DNA of 6,588 bases from Sulfurimonadaceae bacterium (lineage in GTDB: Bacteria; Campylobacterota; Campylobacteria; Campylobacterales; Sulfurimonadaceae), in contig JAUWRZ010000122.1 of NCBI GenBank assembly GCA_030610325.1, forward strand, positions 1 to 6,588, written 5' to 3'. Numbering within the stretch: position 1 is the stretch's first letter; every line of letters starts with the position of its first letter. The notes under the pieces were generated by a model. That model saw only the letters and a list, made by a program, of their open reading frames with translations. It made no database searches and was not told the DNA's origin. The position numbers and the translations under genes are program-made. Below, piece after piece: positions 1 through 5,413 of this stretch.

Positions 1-1078
1 CTTTCGTCGTCTTATTGGCAGTGCCATATAGCGTGGCGTGTGACTCTCTTCTTCCTTTAAATCCATCTATCCCGACTGAAAGTTCCAATAGGTCGTTCAC
101 ATAGTCGACACTACCGCCAAAGCTGTCATATTTATAGTCTGCTGCCCACTCATAAGGTCCAAAAGCAGATACATTGAGTGAGTCTGAGCTCTTTTTCTGA
201 CGGTCGACATCAAGATCTATAGAGAGTGTCTCATCTATAAAATAGGTCAGACCAACACCGATAGTAGTCGTATCATACTCCTGAGAGGTGTAGCTTGTCC
301 CCTCTTGTGTAGGATCATCCTCATACTGCTCTTGCGTGATCGAACCGGCGTAATCGACATCTGTTTTGGCAAATCCGGCATTTAGTCGCAGTTCAAGTGC
401 TTCGACCGGCATATAAGCAAGATCGATAGCCCCTGTCACCAACTGATTCTCATCTCTGTTGCCTTCACTGTCGATATGACGGATACCATTACTTTTTCTC
501 GCCTCACCACTTACCGAGGCCGAGAGCTTCTCATCACTATGACCGATGTAGAACGCACCGTCGAAAGTCCCATAAGTGCCTCCATAGAACGAGATCTCTT
601 TATCATCACTCTTTTTAGTAGTGATGTTGATGACACCGGCGTTGGCACCATCCCCACCGGTGACAATACCACTTGACTTGATGATCTCGATGCGCTCAAT
701 AGAACCCGGAGAGATACCCGCAAGCATCTGAGGGACCAGGTCGATATTGTTCAGACGCCGTCCATCGATCTTTATGACGATGTTCTGGTGACCGTCACCG
801 ACACCATACCCATGGATATCCATCTTCTGTGTAAAGGGGTTACCATAACTCGGCATCGTAGTAAGTGAGGTCTGTTTGTTAAAAAACTCATAGATGTTCT
901 GGACATGCGCTTTTTCGATATCTTCTTGTGTATAGACCTCTACCGCATCCGTAGTACGTAGCTCATCGGTCTCGATGGCTGTCGAAGTGATGGTCAGCGG
1001 TTCGAGTGTCACACTCTCTGCCGATAGACTTTGTGTAAGTGCTGCTATGGCGACTGTAGATAATAGTCTTCTCTTCAT
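1..1078 (-). CDS. TonB-dependent outer-membrane receptor (N-terminal part, cut by window edge)
   Basis: Open reading frame of 359 codons starting at ATG 1078-1076 and running off the left edge without a stop, so the C-terminal barrel is missing. Residues 1-20 form a signal peptide (MKRR, hydrophobic stretch, LSA cleavage-like site). A TonB-box-like stretch (EPLTITST) lies at about 26-33. The plug domain spans about 43-155, with QNIYEFFNKQTSL, the IVIKIDGRRLN strand, SIERIEIIKSSG and the plug-closing GGDGANAGVINITTKK. After that, alternating polar/aromatic strands (FYGGTYG, LDLAYMPVEALELRL-type hairpins) mark the start of the beta-barrel. The start is supported by AGGA at 1086-1089, seven bases upstream. 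Such receptors import siderophores, haem, cobalamin or other scarce ligands across the outer membrane using TonB-ExbB-ExbD energy. The ligand cannot be told from this half. The gene lies 47 bases downstream of the small 1126-1446 gene and may be cotranscribed with it. Confidence 0.93.
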   Translation of the reverse strand, partial: MKRRLLSTVAIAALTQSLSAESVTLEPLTITSTAIETDELRTTDAVEVYTQEDIEKAHVQNIYEFFNKQTSLTTMPSYGNPFTQKMDIHGYGVGDGHQNIVIKIDGRRLNNIDLVPQMLAGISPGSIERIEIIKSSGIVTGGDGANAGVINITTKKSDDKEISFYGGTYGTFDGAFYIGHSDEKLSASVSGEARKSNGIRHIDSEGNRDENQLVTGAIDLAYMPVEALELRLNAGFAKTDVDYAGSITQEQYEDDPTQEGTSYTSQEYDTTTIGVGLTYFIDETLSIDLDVDRQKKSSDSLNVSAFGPYEWAADYKYDSFGGSVDYVNDLLELSVGIDGFKGRRESHATLYGTANKTTK

Positions 1079-1085
1079 ATTTTTT

Positions 1086-1089
1086 TCCT
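1086..1089 (-). promoter_or_regulatory. Ribosome binding site of the TonB-dependent receptor gene
   Basis: Minus-strand AGGA followed by a seven-base A-rich spacer before ATG 1078-1076. It fixes the receptor start at the codon that also begins the signal peptide. The 47-base gap between this gene and the upstream small gene shows no convincing separate promoter; an AATAAT-like stretch near 1100-1106 is the only candidate. Confidence 0.6.
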
Positions 1090-1125
1090 AAGATGTTTTG
1101 ATTATTGGTTTGATGAGTAAACGAG

Positions 1126-1446
1126 CTAAAAGGGTGGTGAGCTGACGGAGTCAGTCAACTTATGCGTAGCGATAAAAAGTCTTGGTGTGGAGTTTTCCAG
1201 GATGCGGTTGCGGGTGATGCGATCAAAGTAACAGTTACAATGGCCGCCATGTGCCGGGATCGTCGGTGACACAGGGAAGAGGACATCATCGAGCTCCTCT
1301 TCCGCCTCATCATCACAACTCTCAGAGATCTGCATACGGTTGGCATGGACACGTGCTTCACACTGCTGTATCAGTGTCTGCGTATTATACGCCTGAATAG
1401 CCGATAAGGTAAAGTAGTTTCTTCCGAAACCTTTTGGTGTTCTCAC
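1126..1446 (-). CDS. Hypothetical 106-residue protein with acidic patch and CxC motif
   Basis: I do not recognise a family. The frame starts at GTG 1446-1444, with GGGGA five bases upstream as a ribosome binding site, and ends at TAG 1128-1126. Codon use (GTC, ATC, CTC, GAT) resembles the neighbouring genes, favouring a real gene. Visible features are a basic N-terminus (RTPKGFGRN), an acidic run at residues 45-54 (DDEAEEELDD), four cysteines (29, 44, 70, 72) and a His/Cys-rich stretch at 65-72 (AHGGHCNC). There is no signal peptide or membrane segment. A TATAAT box lies just upstream, and the receptor gene follows after 47 bases on the same strand, so the two may form one unit. Metal binding is possible from the Cys/His content but is only inference. 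The PAHGGHCNCYF segment vaguely recalls the PPxHxxCRC tail of phage head-morphogenesis proteins, but the usual preceding CxxC is absent. A chance open frame is not excluded. Confidence 0.5.
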   Translation of the reverse strand: MRTPKGFGRNYFTLSAIQAYNTQTLIQQCEARVHANRMQISESCDDEAEEELDDVLFPVSPTIPAHGGHCNCYFDRITRNRILENSTPRLFIATHKLTDSVSSPPF

Positions 1447-1472
1447 TTGTGTCCCCAGGTATTGATCTCGAG

Positions 1473-1478
1473 ATTATA
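1473..1478 (-). promoter_or_regulatory. Probable -10 box (TATAAT) for the 106-codon gene
   Basis: A perfect minus-strand TATAAT lies about 27 bases upstream of GTG 1446-1444, giving an expected leader of roughly 20 bases. A TTGACA is present further upstream but 26 bases away, too far for a standard sigma-70 pair; Campylobacterota promoters often lack a firm -35. Five-base inverted-repeat arms, CTCGA at 1467-1471 and TCGAG at 1479-1483, flank the box and could be an operator or chance. The rest of the 97-base gap up to the cyclase gene (1447-1550) shows no other clear element. Confidence 0.45.
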
Positions 1479-1550
1479 TCGAGGAGACCTCTGATGACCC
1501 TGAATGTCAACAGTGCCCTTTATGGGTATTTTCCGACTATGTCTCCGTCC

Positions 1551-3461
1551 CTATAATATTTCGACTCTGTTCCTGCCACTCGCTTTAGCCTTATAGAGTG
1601 CTTCATCGCATCTTTTAAACATCGATGAGATCGTATCTCCCTCTATGTACTGCGTCAATCCAAAACTGGCGGTGATCCCGCCTGCACTCGGATGTCGTAG
1701 TCTCGCGATCTCTTCACGAAGTCTTTCTGCGGCTCTCTTGGCATCTTCTACCGACGTCTCTTTAAACAGTATGACAAACTCTTCCCCACCCCATCTTGCA
1801 AAGGTATCACTCTGTTTGATGTTTTGATCGACACTTTGGGCCATCATCCGCAGTACCTCATCACCGATGAGATGACCATGCGTATCGTTGAAGACTTTGA
1901 ACCTGTCAATATCGATGAGCGCCATAGTGAGTAGATCACCATACCTTTTGACTCTAACCAGCTCTTCATCGAAGGTCTCATCAAACCTATTTCTGTTGTA
2001 GACTCCGGTCAGACCATCAAAGTACGCCTTTTTCTGCGTTGCGACATGTTTCTCTTTCATCTTCGTGATATCTGAGAGTGTCACCAGGTAGTCATCATCA
2101 CTATTTGTCTTGGAGATACTGACCTGAAATGCTTTTGCCTCAAAGTCACCACTCAAGATAGAGACTATTCGCTCATCTTCCGCTGTATCCTCGATCAAAG
2201 CAATAGGGTCCTCACCCTCTTTCAGCAGACCAGCATGTAGATAACCATCGACTTGGAGAAACACACTTAAAAGATCATGATGGTTCCTCTCGTTGAACTC
2301 TTCCATCTCTTTTATCTCAAAAAGGTCCTTGAACTTATCGTTGGAGAAGCTGACATCCTTAAAGTCTGTGATAAACATGATGTTATCGGTCGCATTGAGT
2401 ATATCATCCAGGAGTTGACGTTTCCGTTCTATCGACTTATTTGAACGTATCTGTTGAACAAGAAAATATATCAGACCTGATGATAAGAGGAGAGTGAGGA
2501 TCCTGATGAGCACCCGACCTTTGAGTGTCATCGCAATAAAAGGGCTCTCTTCAAAAGAGACCAACCAGGCGACCGTCTTCTCTTTCAGGTCTCTGATCGG
2601 TAAGAATGATATCACATCGATATGATCTTGATGTCTGACATAGGAGCTAAACATATCACCCTGTCGTATCTTGAGATCGATCTCTTCTCGAATAGGTACC
2701 AACTTTTCTCTGTTCTCAACAATACACTTCTCTTTGGTATGGATATCACCCAAGGTGATCATGTGATCTACATGTTCCGCACTTTGTGAATACTTTAAGA
2801 TCAGGTCATCTCTCTCCCAGGTCTTGGCATCAAAGATATCTCTATTTACAAGAAAATGGGTGTGTATATTACTGATGTTGTTTAGATACCATTGAAAGCT
2901 GTCACTTGAGAACGATATCTCCATCGCTCCTATATGATTACGCTCAGTATCAAAGAGAGGAAACACATTTCTAAACCCATGTGCTGTCTTACCCTGTGTA
3001 AACCCACGGACTGCTTGCTGAGTCGCGTTTGTATAGGCAAGGTCATCTCTGACAGTTGTCAGATCATCACCAGATCTCCCTGGTTTATGCATCCTTAAAA
3101 ATGACTCATTATTGGCCAATACGAAGTGATACTGCAATACCCCTTTCTCTTTGGCTCTCTCATACTTGGATGTAAGCAGAAGTTGTAACTCATCTCTCAA
3201 AAGTACTTTTTTCGCCTCTGTAGCGTCTTGTGCCTGTGAGAGGATAGCGAGAACCCTGTCTGACTCTATTGTCGATCGATAAAGCGTCGATGCGGTGATC
3301 TTTTGCGTATGTAGAAGTATCTCGTAGTGAGTCTTCAGTGTGTTGAGATTGTCATCGAGGACCAGTCTTATCCGCTGCTCTGCATTGACTCTGCTGAGAA
3401 CATAGATCGCACTGTTGATCATTATGAATAGCAGGAGAAGATAGATGAGACTCTTTTTCAT
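1551..3461 (-). CDS. Membrane-bound diguanylate cyclase with dCache_3-like sensor, PAS-like and GGDEF domains
   Basis: Predicted to make cyclic di-GMP from two GTP at the inner membrane in response to a periplasmic signal. Numbering is from ATG 3461 (636 residues). The first membrane segment is about 3-24 (MKKSLIYLLLLFIM). A periplasmic region of about 25-315 contains the dCache_3-like signature FLRMHKPGRSGDDL, GFTQGKTAHGFRNVFPLFD and HIGAMEISF. The second membrane segment is about 317-337. A PAS-like region of about 348-470 (ATDNIMFITD, LVTLSDIT) precedes the GGDEF domain, about 477-636. That domain has DGLTGVYNR, a DIDRFK metal site and the active-site loop GGEEF at 558-562 (bases 1776-1790). 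The position of the inhibitory I-site reads KQSD (549-552) rather than RxxD. A longer form from ATG 3521 adds 20 residues (MLNDSLFLCF and onward). I chose 3461 because MKKSL begins a classical anchor and a TATAAA box sits almost on top of the 3521 codon; neither start has a strong ribosome binding site. Transcribed divergently from the NFACT gene. Confidence 0.9.
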   Translation of the reverse strand: MKKSLIYLLLLFIMINSAIYVLSRVNAEQRIRLVLDDNLNTLKTHYEILLHTQKITASTLYRSTIESDRVLAILSQAQDATEAKKVLLRDELQLLLTSKYERAKEKGVLQYHFVLANNESFLRMHKPGRSGDDLTTVRDDLAYTNATQQAVRGFTQGKTAHGFRNVFPLFDTERNHIGAMEISFSSDSFQWYLNNISNIHTHFLVNRDIFDAKTWERDDLILKYSQSAEHVDHMITLGDIHTKEKCIVENREKLVPIREEIDLKIRQGDMFSSYVRHQDHIDVISFLPIRDLKEKTVAWLVSFEESPFIAMTLKGRVLIRILTLLLSSGLIYFLVQQIRSNKSIERKRQLLDDILNATDNIMFITDFKDVSFSNDKFKDLFEIKEMEEFNERNHHDLLSVFLQVDGYLHAGLLKEGEDPIALIEDTAEDERIVSILSGDFEAKAFQVSISKTNSDDDYLVTLSDITKMKEKHVATQKKAYFDGLTGVYNRNRFDETFDEELVRVKRYGDLLTMALIDIDRFKVFNDTHGHLIGDEVLRMMAQSVDQNIKQSDTFARWGGEEFVILFKETSVEDAKRAAERLREEIARLRHPSAGGITASFGLTQYIEGDTISSMFKRCDEALYKAKASGRNRVEIL

Positions 3462-3532
3462 GATTGTTATTTTATCATAATTATTAATAATAAAACATAA
3501 AAATAGGGAGTCATTCAGCATAGACTGGACTC

Positions 3533-3538
3533 TTTATA
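3533..3538 (-). promoter_or_regulatory. Possible -10 box for the diguanylate cyclase gene
   Basis: Minus-strand TATAAA within GATATAAAG. Transcription would begin near 3526, giving a leader of about 65 bases for the ATG at 3461 but almost none for the ATG at 3521. This mildly supports the downstream start. An alternative TATGAT lies close upstream of 3461. No clear -35 is seen. Confidence 0.3.
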
Positions 3539-3539
3539 T

Positions 3540-3558
3540 CCTTAGGTGACATCTAAGG
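3540..3558. repeat. Inverted repeat in the divergent promoter region
   Basis: Arms CCTTAG (3540-3545) and CTAAGG (3553-3558) are perfectly complementary around a seven-base spacer. One more A-T pair and a G-T pair extend the fold inward, leaving a GAC loop. The overlapping palindrome-like CTTAAG at 3559-3564 continues the pattern. It lies directly upstream of the leftward TATAAA box and about 35-50 bases upstream of the rightward TATAAT box, where a transcription factor could affect both genes. No following T-run is seen, so it is not a terminator. The role is inferred from position only. Confidence 0.4.
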
Positions 3559-3592
3559 CTTAAGTCTATGATGTTCCAGCTTACCCCTGAGG

Positions 3593-3598
3593 TATAAT
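3593..3598 (+). promoter_or_regulatory. -10 box of the NFACT gene promoter
   Basis: A perfect TATAAT within GGTATAATGC lies 26 bases before ATG 3625, predicting a short leader of about 20 bases that carries the AAGGGA ribosome binding site. No strong TTGACA lies 17 bases upstream, as is common in Campylobacterota. A four-base pair of arms, TACC (3582-3585) and GGTA (3591-3594), overlaps the box. Confidence 0.6.
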
Positions 3599-3614
3599 GC
3601 CATCAATCACACAT

Positions 3615-3620
3615 AAGGGA
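3615..3620 (+). promoter_or_regulatory. Ribosome binding site of the NFACT gene
   Basis: AAGGGA ends four bases before ATG 3625, supporting that start. The encoded N-terminus (MRLSHLQQIV) also fits the usual beginning of NFACT-N domains. Confidence 0.6.
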
Positions 3621-3624
3621 CGTT

Positions 3625-4950
3625 ATGAGACTCTCCCATCTACAACAGATAGTCCAGTTCATGCAGCCACTACGCAAGATCAATGCCATCTACCGCATCT
3701 CTGACAACACGATAAAGATCGCTTTTGACAAAGCAACGACACTCTATTTCAATATGCACAAAGGGCAGTCACACATCTTTATGTGTGAGGACCTTAAACG
3801 CAGCAAGATCTATCAGGCCCCATTTGACGTCATCCTGACCAAACAGTTCAACCGTTCGACCATCACCGATATCAGTCTGCAAGATGATGATAAGATCATC
3901 CGTATCTCTACAGCTCAAAGCAGTGCCTACAAAGAGTCACAAAGTGTCCTTCAGCTTGAGTTCACAGGTAAGTACACCAATGCCATCATCCTCGACAGAG
4001 AGGAGACGGTCCTTGAGGCACTACGTCATATCGAAGCGGGTACTTCATACCGTGTCATCAAGGTCGGACAACTACTGGAGACACCACCACCTCCTCCCTA
4101 CCAGCCAAAAGCGTATCCTCTTGATGATGTCCGGACCTATCTGCATGAGACCTATGAGACAGAACTCCATAAACGGCTCGATATACTCAAGAAGCAGAAG
4201 ACCTCACTCCTGGAAAAGCAGTTAAAGAAGATACAGAAGCTACTTACGTCACTTGAGGATGAGAAGAGCCTTGAGAAAGAGGTCGAGCAGCAGCAGTACT
4301 ACGGCAATCTCATCCTCGCCAACATGCATCAGGTCAGACCCTATATGCCCAGTGTCGAACTTACCGGATTTGAAGGCGAGAGCGTCACTATTGCCCTGCC
4401 TCAACATCTACCTTCCGCATCAGCGATCAGCAACTACTTTTTCAAAGTCGGTAAAAAAGCCAAGCAGAAGATGAAGAACCTCCATATAGAGCGGACGAAC
4501 CTTGAGCAAAAAAGCGAACACCTCCGCCATTTCATCCAGACAGTGAGTGAAGCAAAAGATACCACCTCTATCGAGATGCTTTTCCCTCCACGGGTAAAGA
4601 ACACAAAAGTAAGAAAAGATGAGTCCATAGAGACGTTCTGGGTCGAGGGCTATAAAGTGATGTTAGGCAAAAGCGAGAAAGGTAATGTCCAGTTACTGCA
4701 AAACGCACGTGCCCGGGACCTCTGGTTTCACATGAAAGAACGACCATCGACGCATGTGATTATAACTACAGACAAACAGAATCTACCACAGTCAGTTATA
4801 GAGGCGGCAGCAAGGCTCTGTATTGACTTTACACTGTTTGAAAAGGGGACGTATTTGGTCGATTATACTCCCAGGCGTGAAGTGAAGATACAAGATGGCG
4901 CCAATGTGTTGTATAATAAATACAAAACAATCCAAATAGAGAAAGGGTGA
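3625..4950 (+). CDS. NFACT family protein (RqcH/Rqc2/FbpA-like)
   Basis: A 441-residue cytoplasmic protein of the family that includes bacterial RqcH and eukaryotic Rqc2/NEMF, which bind the stalled 50S/60S-peptidyl-tRNA complex and tRNA; RqcH adds C-terminal alanine tails. The NFACT-N domain spans about 1-160, with LEFTGKYTNAIILD and the LEALRHI strand. A charged helical coiled-coil lies at about 165-310. The NFACT-R (DUF814) domain, about 335-441, has FWVEGYKVMLGKS, ARDLWFHMKERPSTHVII, AARLCI, LVDYTPRREV and terminal YKTIQI. It is shorter than Firmicutes RqcH (about 570 residues), apparently with a reduced middle region, which fits Campylobacterota homologues as I recall them. The Asp-Arg pair needed for tRNA binding in RqcH appears to be Asp-Lys (about residues 89-90, DDDKIIRI), an alignment by eye. 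Older annotations call such proteins fibronectin-binding; nothing here suggests surface location. The small gene follows after 3 bases. Confidence 0.9.
   Translation: MRLSHLQQIVQFMQPLRKINAIYRISDNTIKIAFDKATTLYFNMHKGQSHIFMCEDLKRSKIYQAPFDVILTKQFNRSTITDISLQDDDKIIRISTAQSSAYKESQSVLQLEFTGKYTNAIILDREETVLEALRHIEAGTSYRVIKVGQLLETPPPPPYQPKAYPLDDVRTYLHETYETELHKRLDILKKQKTSLLEKQLKKIQKLLTSLEDEKSLEKEVEQQQYYGNLILANMHQVRPYMPSVELTGFEGESVTIALPQHLPSASAISNYFFKVGKKAKQKMKNLHIERTNLEQKSEHLRHFIQTVSEAKDTTSIEMLFPPRVKNTKVRKDESIETFWVEGYKVMLGKSEKGNVQLLQNARARDLWFHMKERPSTHVIITTDKQNLPQSVIEAAARLCIDFTLFEKGTYLVDYTPRREVKIQDGANVLYNKYKTIQIEKG
4941..4947 (+). promoter_or_regulatory. Ribosome binding site inside the end of the NFACT gene
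   Basis: GAAAGGG sits in the last codons of the NFACT gene, immediately before its TGA stop (4948-4950), and six bases before ATG 4954. The arrangement implies cotranscription and probably translational coupling of the small downstream gene. Confidence 0.6.
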
Positions 4951-4953
4951 GTC

Positions 4954-5277
4954 ATGGCCTCTATCGGTCCGGTAGTAAGTGCAGTCTATACCAATCAGCA
5001 GATGGCGCTTGTCGCAGGTGAGAAGAACGCCCTGCACAACCGCTTTGAACTCCAGAACCTTGCTGCCAACACCAGTGCCAATGCCAAACAAAAAGAGGTA
5101 GAAGAGCTTCGTCCTACAGAAGAGGCCCATATGATCGACCCTGATCGCGAACATGCTAAAAAAGACAATGACCGAAAGATGCGCCAAGACAGAGAGAGTG
5201 AGCAAGACGAAAGTGAGAACGGGTATGGGGACGAGAGTATAGAAGCCCCACTGCATCGACTCGACATCAAAGTCTAA
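4954..5277 (+). CDS. Small hydrophilic conserved-context protein (Cj1348c-like position)
   Basis: A 107-residue protein of unknown function. Residues 1-45 are mildly hydrophobic and helical (MASIGPVVSAVYTNQQMALV). From about 46 on it is highly charged with many Glu, Lys, Arg and Asp residues (EEAHMIDPDREHAKKDNDRK), ending in LHRLDIKV. There is no signal peptide, membrane segment or catalytic motif. The N-terminal segment recalls short helices that dock on partners, and the charged half may be disordered or coiled-coil. It starts three bases after the NFACT stop behind GAAAGGG, and its codon use matches its neighbours. In C. jejuni a small probable coiled-coil protein, Cj1348c, occupies the same place between the NFACT gene Cj1349c and cdsA, from memory. 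Conserved linkage suggests a real gene; a role with NFACT is inference. A 154-codon frame on the opposite strand (5256-4792) is a shadow. Confidence 0.8.
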   Translation: MASIGPVVSAVYTNQQMALVAGEKNALHNRFELQNLAANTSANAKQKEVEELRPTEEAHMIDPDREHAKKDNDRKMRQDRESEQDESENGYGDESIEAPLHRLDIKV

Positions 5278-5285
5278 ATATACCG

Positions 5286-5324
5286 ATACCTTTAAAAAGA
5301 TAGCTCATAACTTCTTAAGGGTAT
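5286..5324. repeat. Inverted repeat covering the cdsA promoter
   Basis: Arms ATACCTTTAA (5286-5295) and TTAAGGGTAT (5315-5324) pair over ten bases, nine Watson-Crick plus one G-T, around a 19-base spacer. The right arm runs into the TATAAT box at 5322-5327 and the left arm lies upstream of the -35 zone. The element could be an operator. It could also be a weak transcript end for the preceding gene pair, but the T-run needed for a classical terminator is missing. Confidence 0.35.
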
Positions 5325-5327
5325 AAT
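5322..5327 (+). promoter_or_regulatory. -10 box of the cdsA-dxr promoter
   Basis: A perfect TATAAT in GGGTATAATACTT predicts transcription from about 5333 and a leader of about 77 bases before ATG 5410. The sequence around it resembles the NFACT promoter (AGG or AGGG directly before TATAAT). It implies that cdsA and dxr can be transcribed separately from the NFACT pair. Confidence 0.55.
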
Positions 5328-5357
5328 ACTTCCCAATATTATGGACCTCGATAGAAG

Positions 5358-5373
5358 CCCCTCAAGAGAGGGG
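5358..5373 (+). other. GC-rich hairpin in the cdsA leader
   Basis: CCCCTC (5358-5363) and GAGGGG (5368-5373) form a perfect six-base-pair stem with an AAGA loop, extendable by one G-U pair. No T-run follows, so it is not an intrinsic terminator. A second weaker pair, AAGAG (5377-5381) with CTCTT (5393-5397), lies between it and the start codon. The hairpin falls inside a 14-codon open frame (ATG 5341 to TGA 5385; MDLDRSPSREGWKR) that begins only about 8 bases after the predicted transcript start. Leader regulation or mRNA protection is possible; neither is shown. Confidence 0.4.
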
Positions 5374-5395
5374 TGGAAGAGATGACATAAACCTC

Positions 5396-5413
5396 TTAAT
5401 GGATCATTAATGG
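5396..5413 (+). repeat. Direct and inverted repeat over the cdsA start codon
   Basis: TTAATGG occurs at 5396-5402 and again at 5407-5413, the second copy containing the cdsA ATG (5410-5412). TTAATG and CATTAA also form an inverted repeat around GAT. The first copy holds an ATG that opens a three-codon frame (ATG GAT CAT TAA), whose stop overlaps the cdsA ATG by one base. The cdsA start otherwise has only a weak ribosome binding site (GGA at 5401-5403), so a stop-start coupling effect is conceivable. Confidence 0.35.

Noticed and set aside
476..723. Overlapping frames on both strands inside the receptor gene
   Set aside because: They run across the plug-domain coding sequence of the TonB-dependent receptor, which has clear family motifs in its own frame. 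Both have low-complexity Ser/Arg composition.
1155..1361. 68-codon minus-strand frame inside the small 106-codon gene
   Set aside because: Its composition (many Met, Arg and Ser) is typical of an out-of-frame shadow, and no ribosome binding site is evident.
1494..1513. MTLNVNS-type 20-codon plus-strand frame in the gap left of the cyclase gene
   Set aside because: It is short, has no ribosome binding site and no plus-strand promoter or downstream gene. It is compatible with chance.
1515..1534. Small stem TGCCC/GGGTA followed by TTTT on the plus strand, as a terminator
   Set aside because: It is oriented for plus-strand transcription, where no gene ends. Read on the minus strand it lacks a T-run, and the stem has only five pairs including one G-T.
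1443..1550. In-frame continuation of 35 sense codons after the cyclase TAG stop, ending in a TGA that overlaps the GTG of the next gene
   Set aside because: An open run of this length is expected fairly often by chance. The GGDEF domain ends normally before the TAG and the extension has no recognisable motif, so stop readthrough is not supported.
3625..4950. Fibronectin-binding adhesin reading of the NFACT gene
   Set aside because: The protein has no signal peptide or surface anchor and contains the NFACT-N and NFACT-R domains of ribosome quality-control factors. The adhesin name is inherited from early annotations.
4792..5256. 154-codon minus-strand frame rich in hydrophobic residues
   Set aside because: It lies opposite the NFACT end and the small charged gene. 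Its hydrophobicity is what one expects from the complement of a hydrophilic coding sequence, and it has no ribosome binding site or family motifs.
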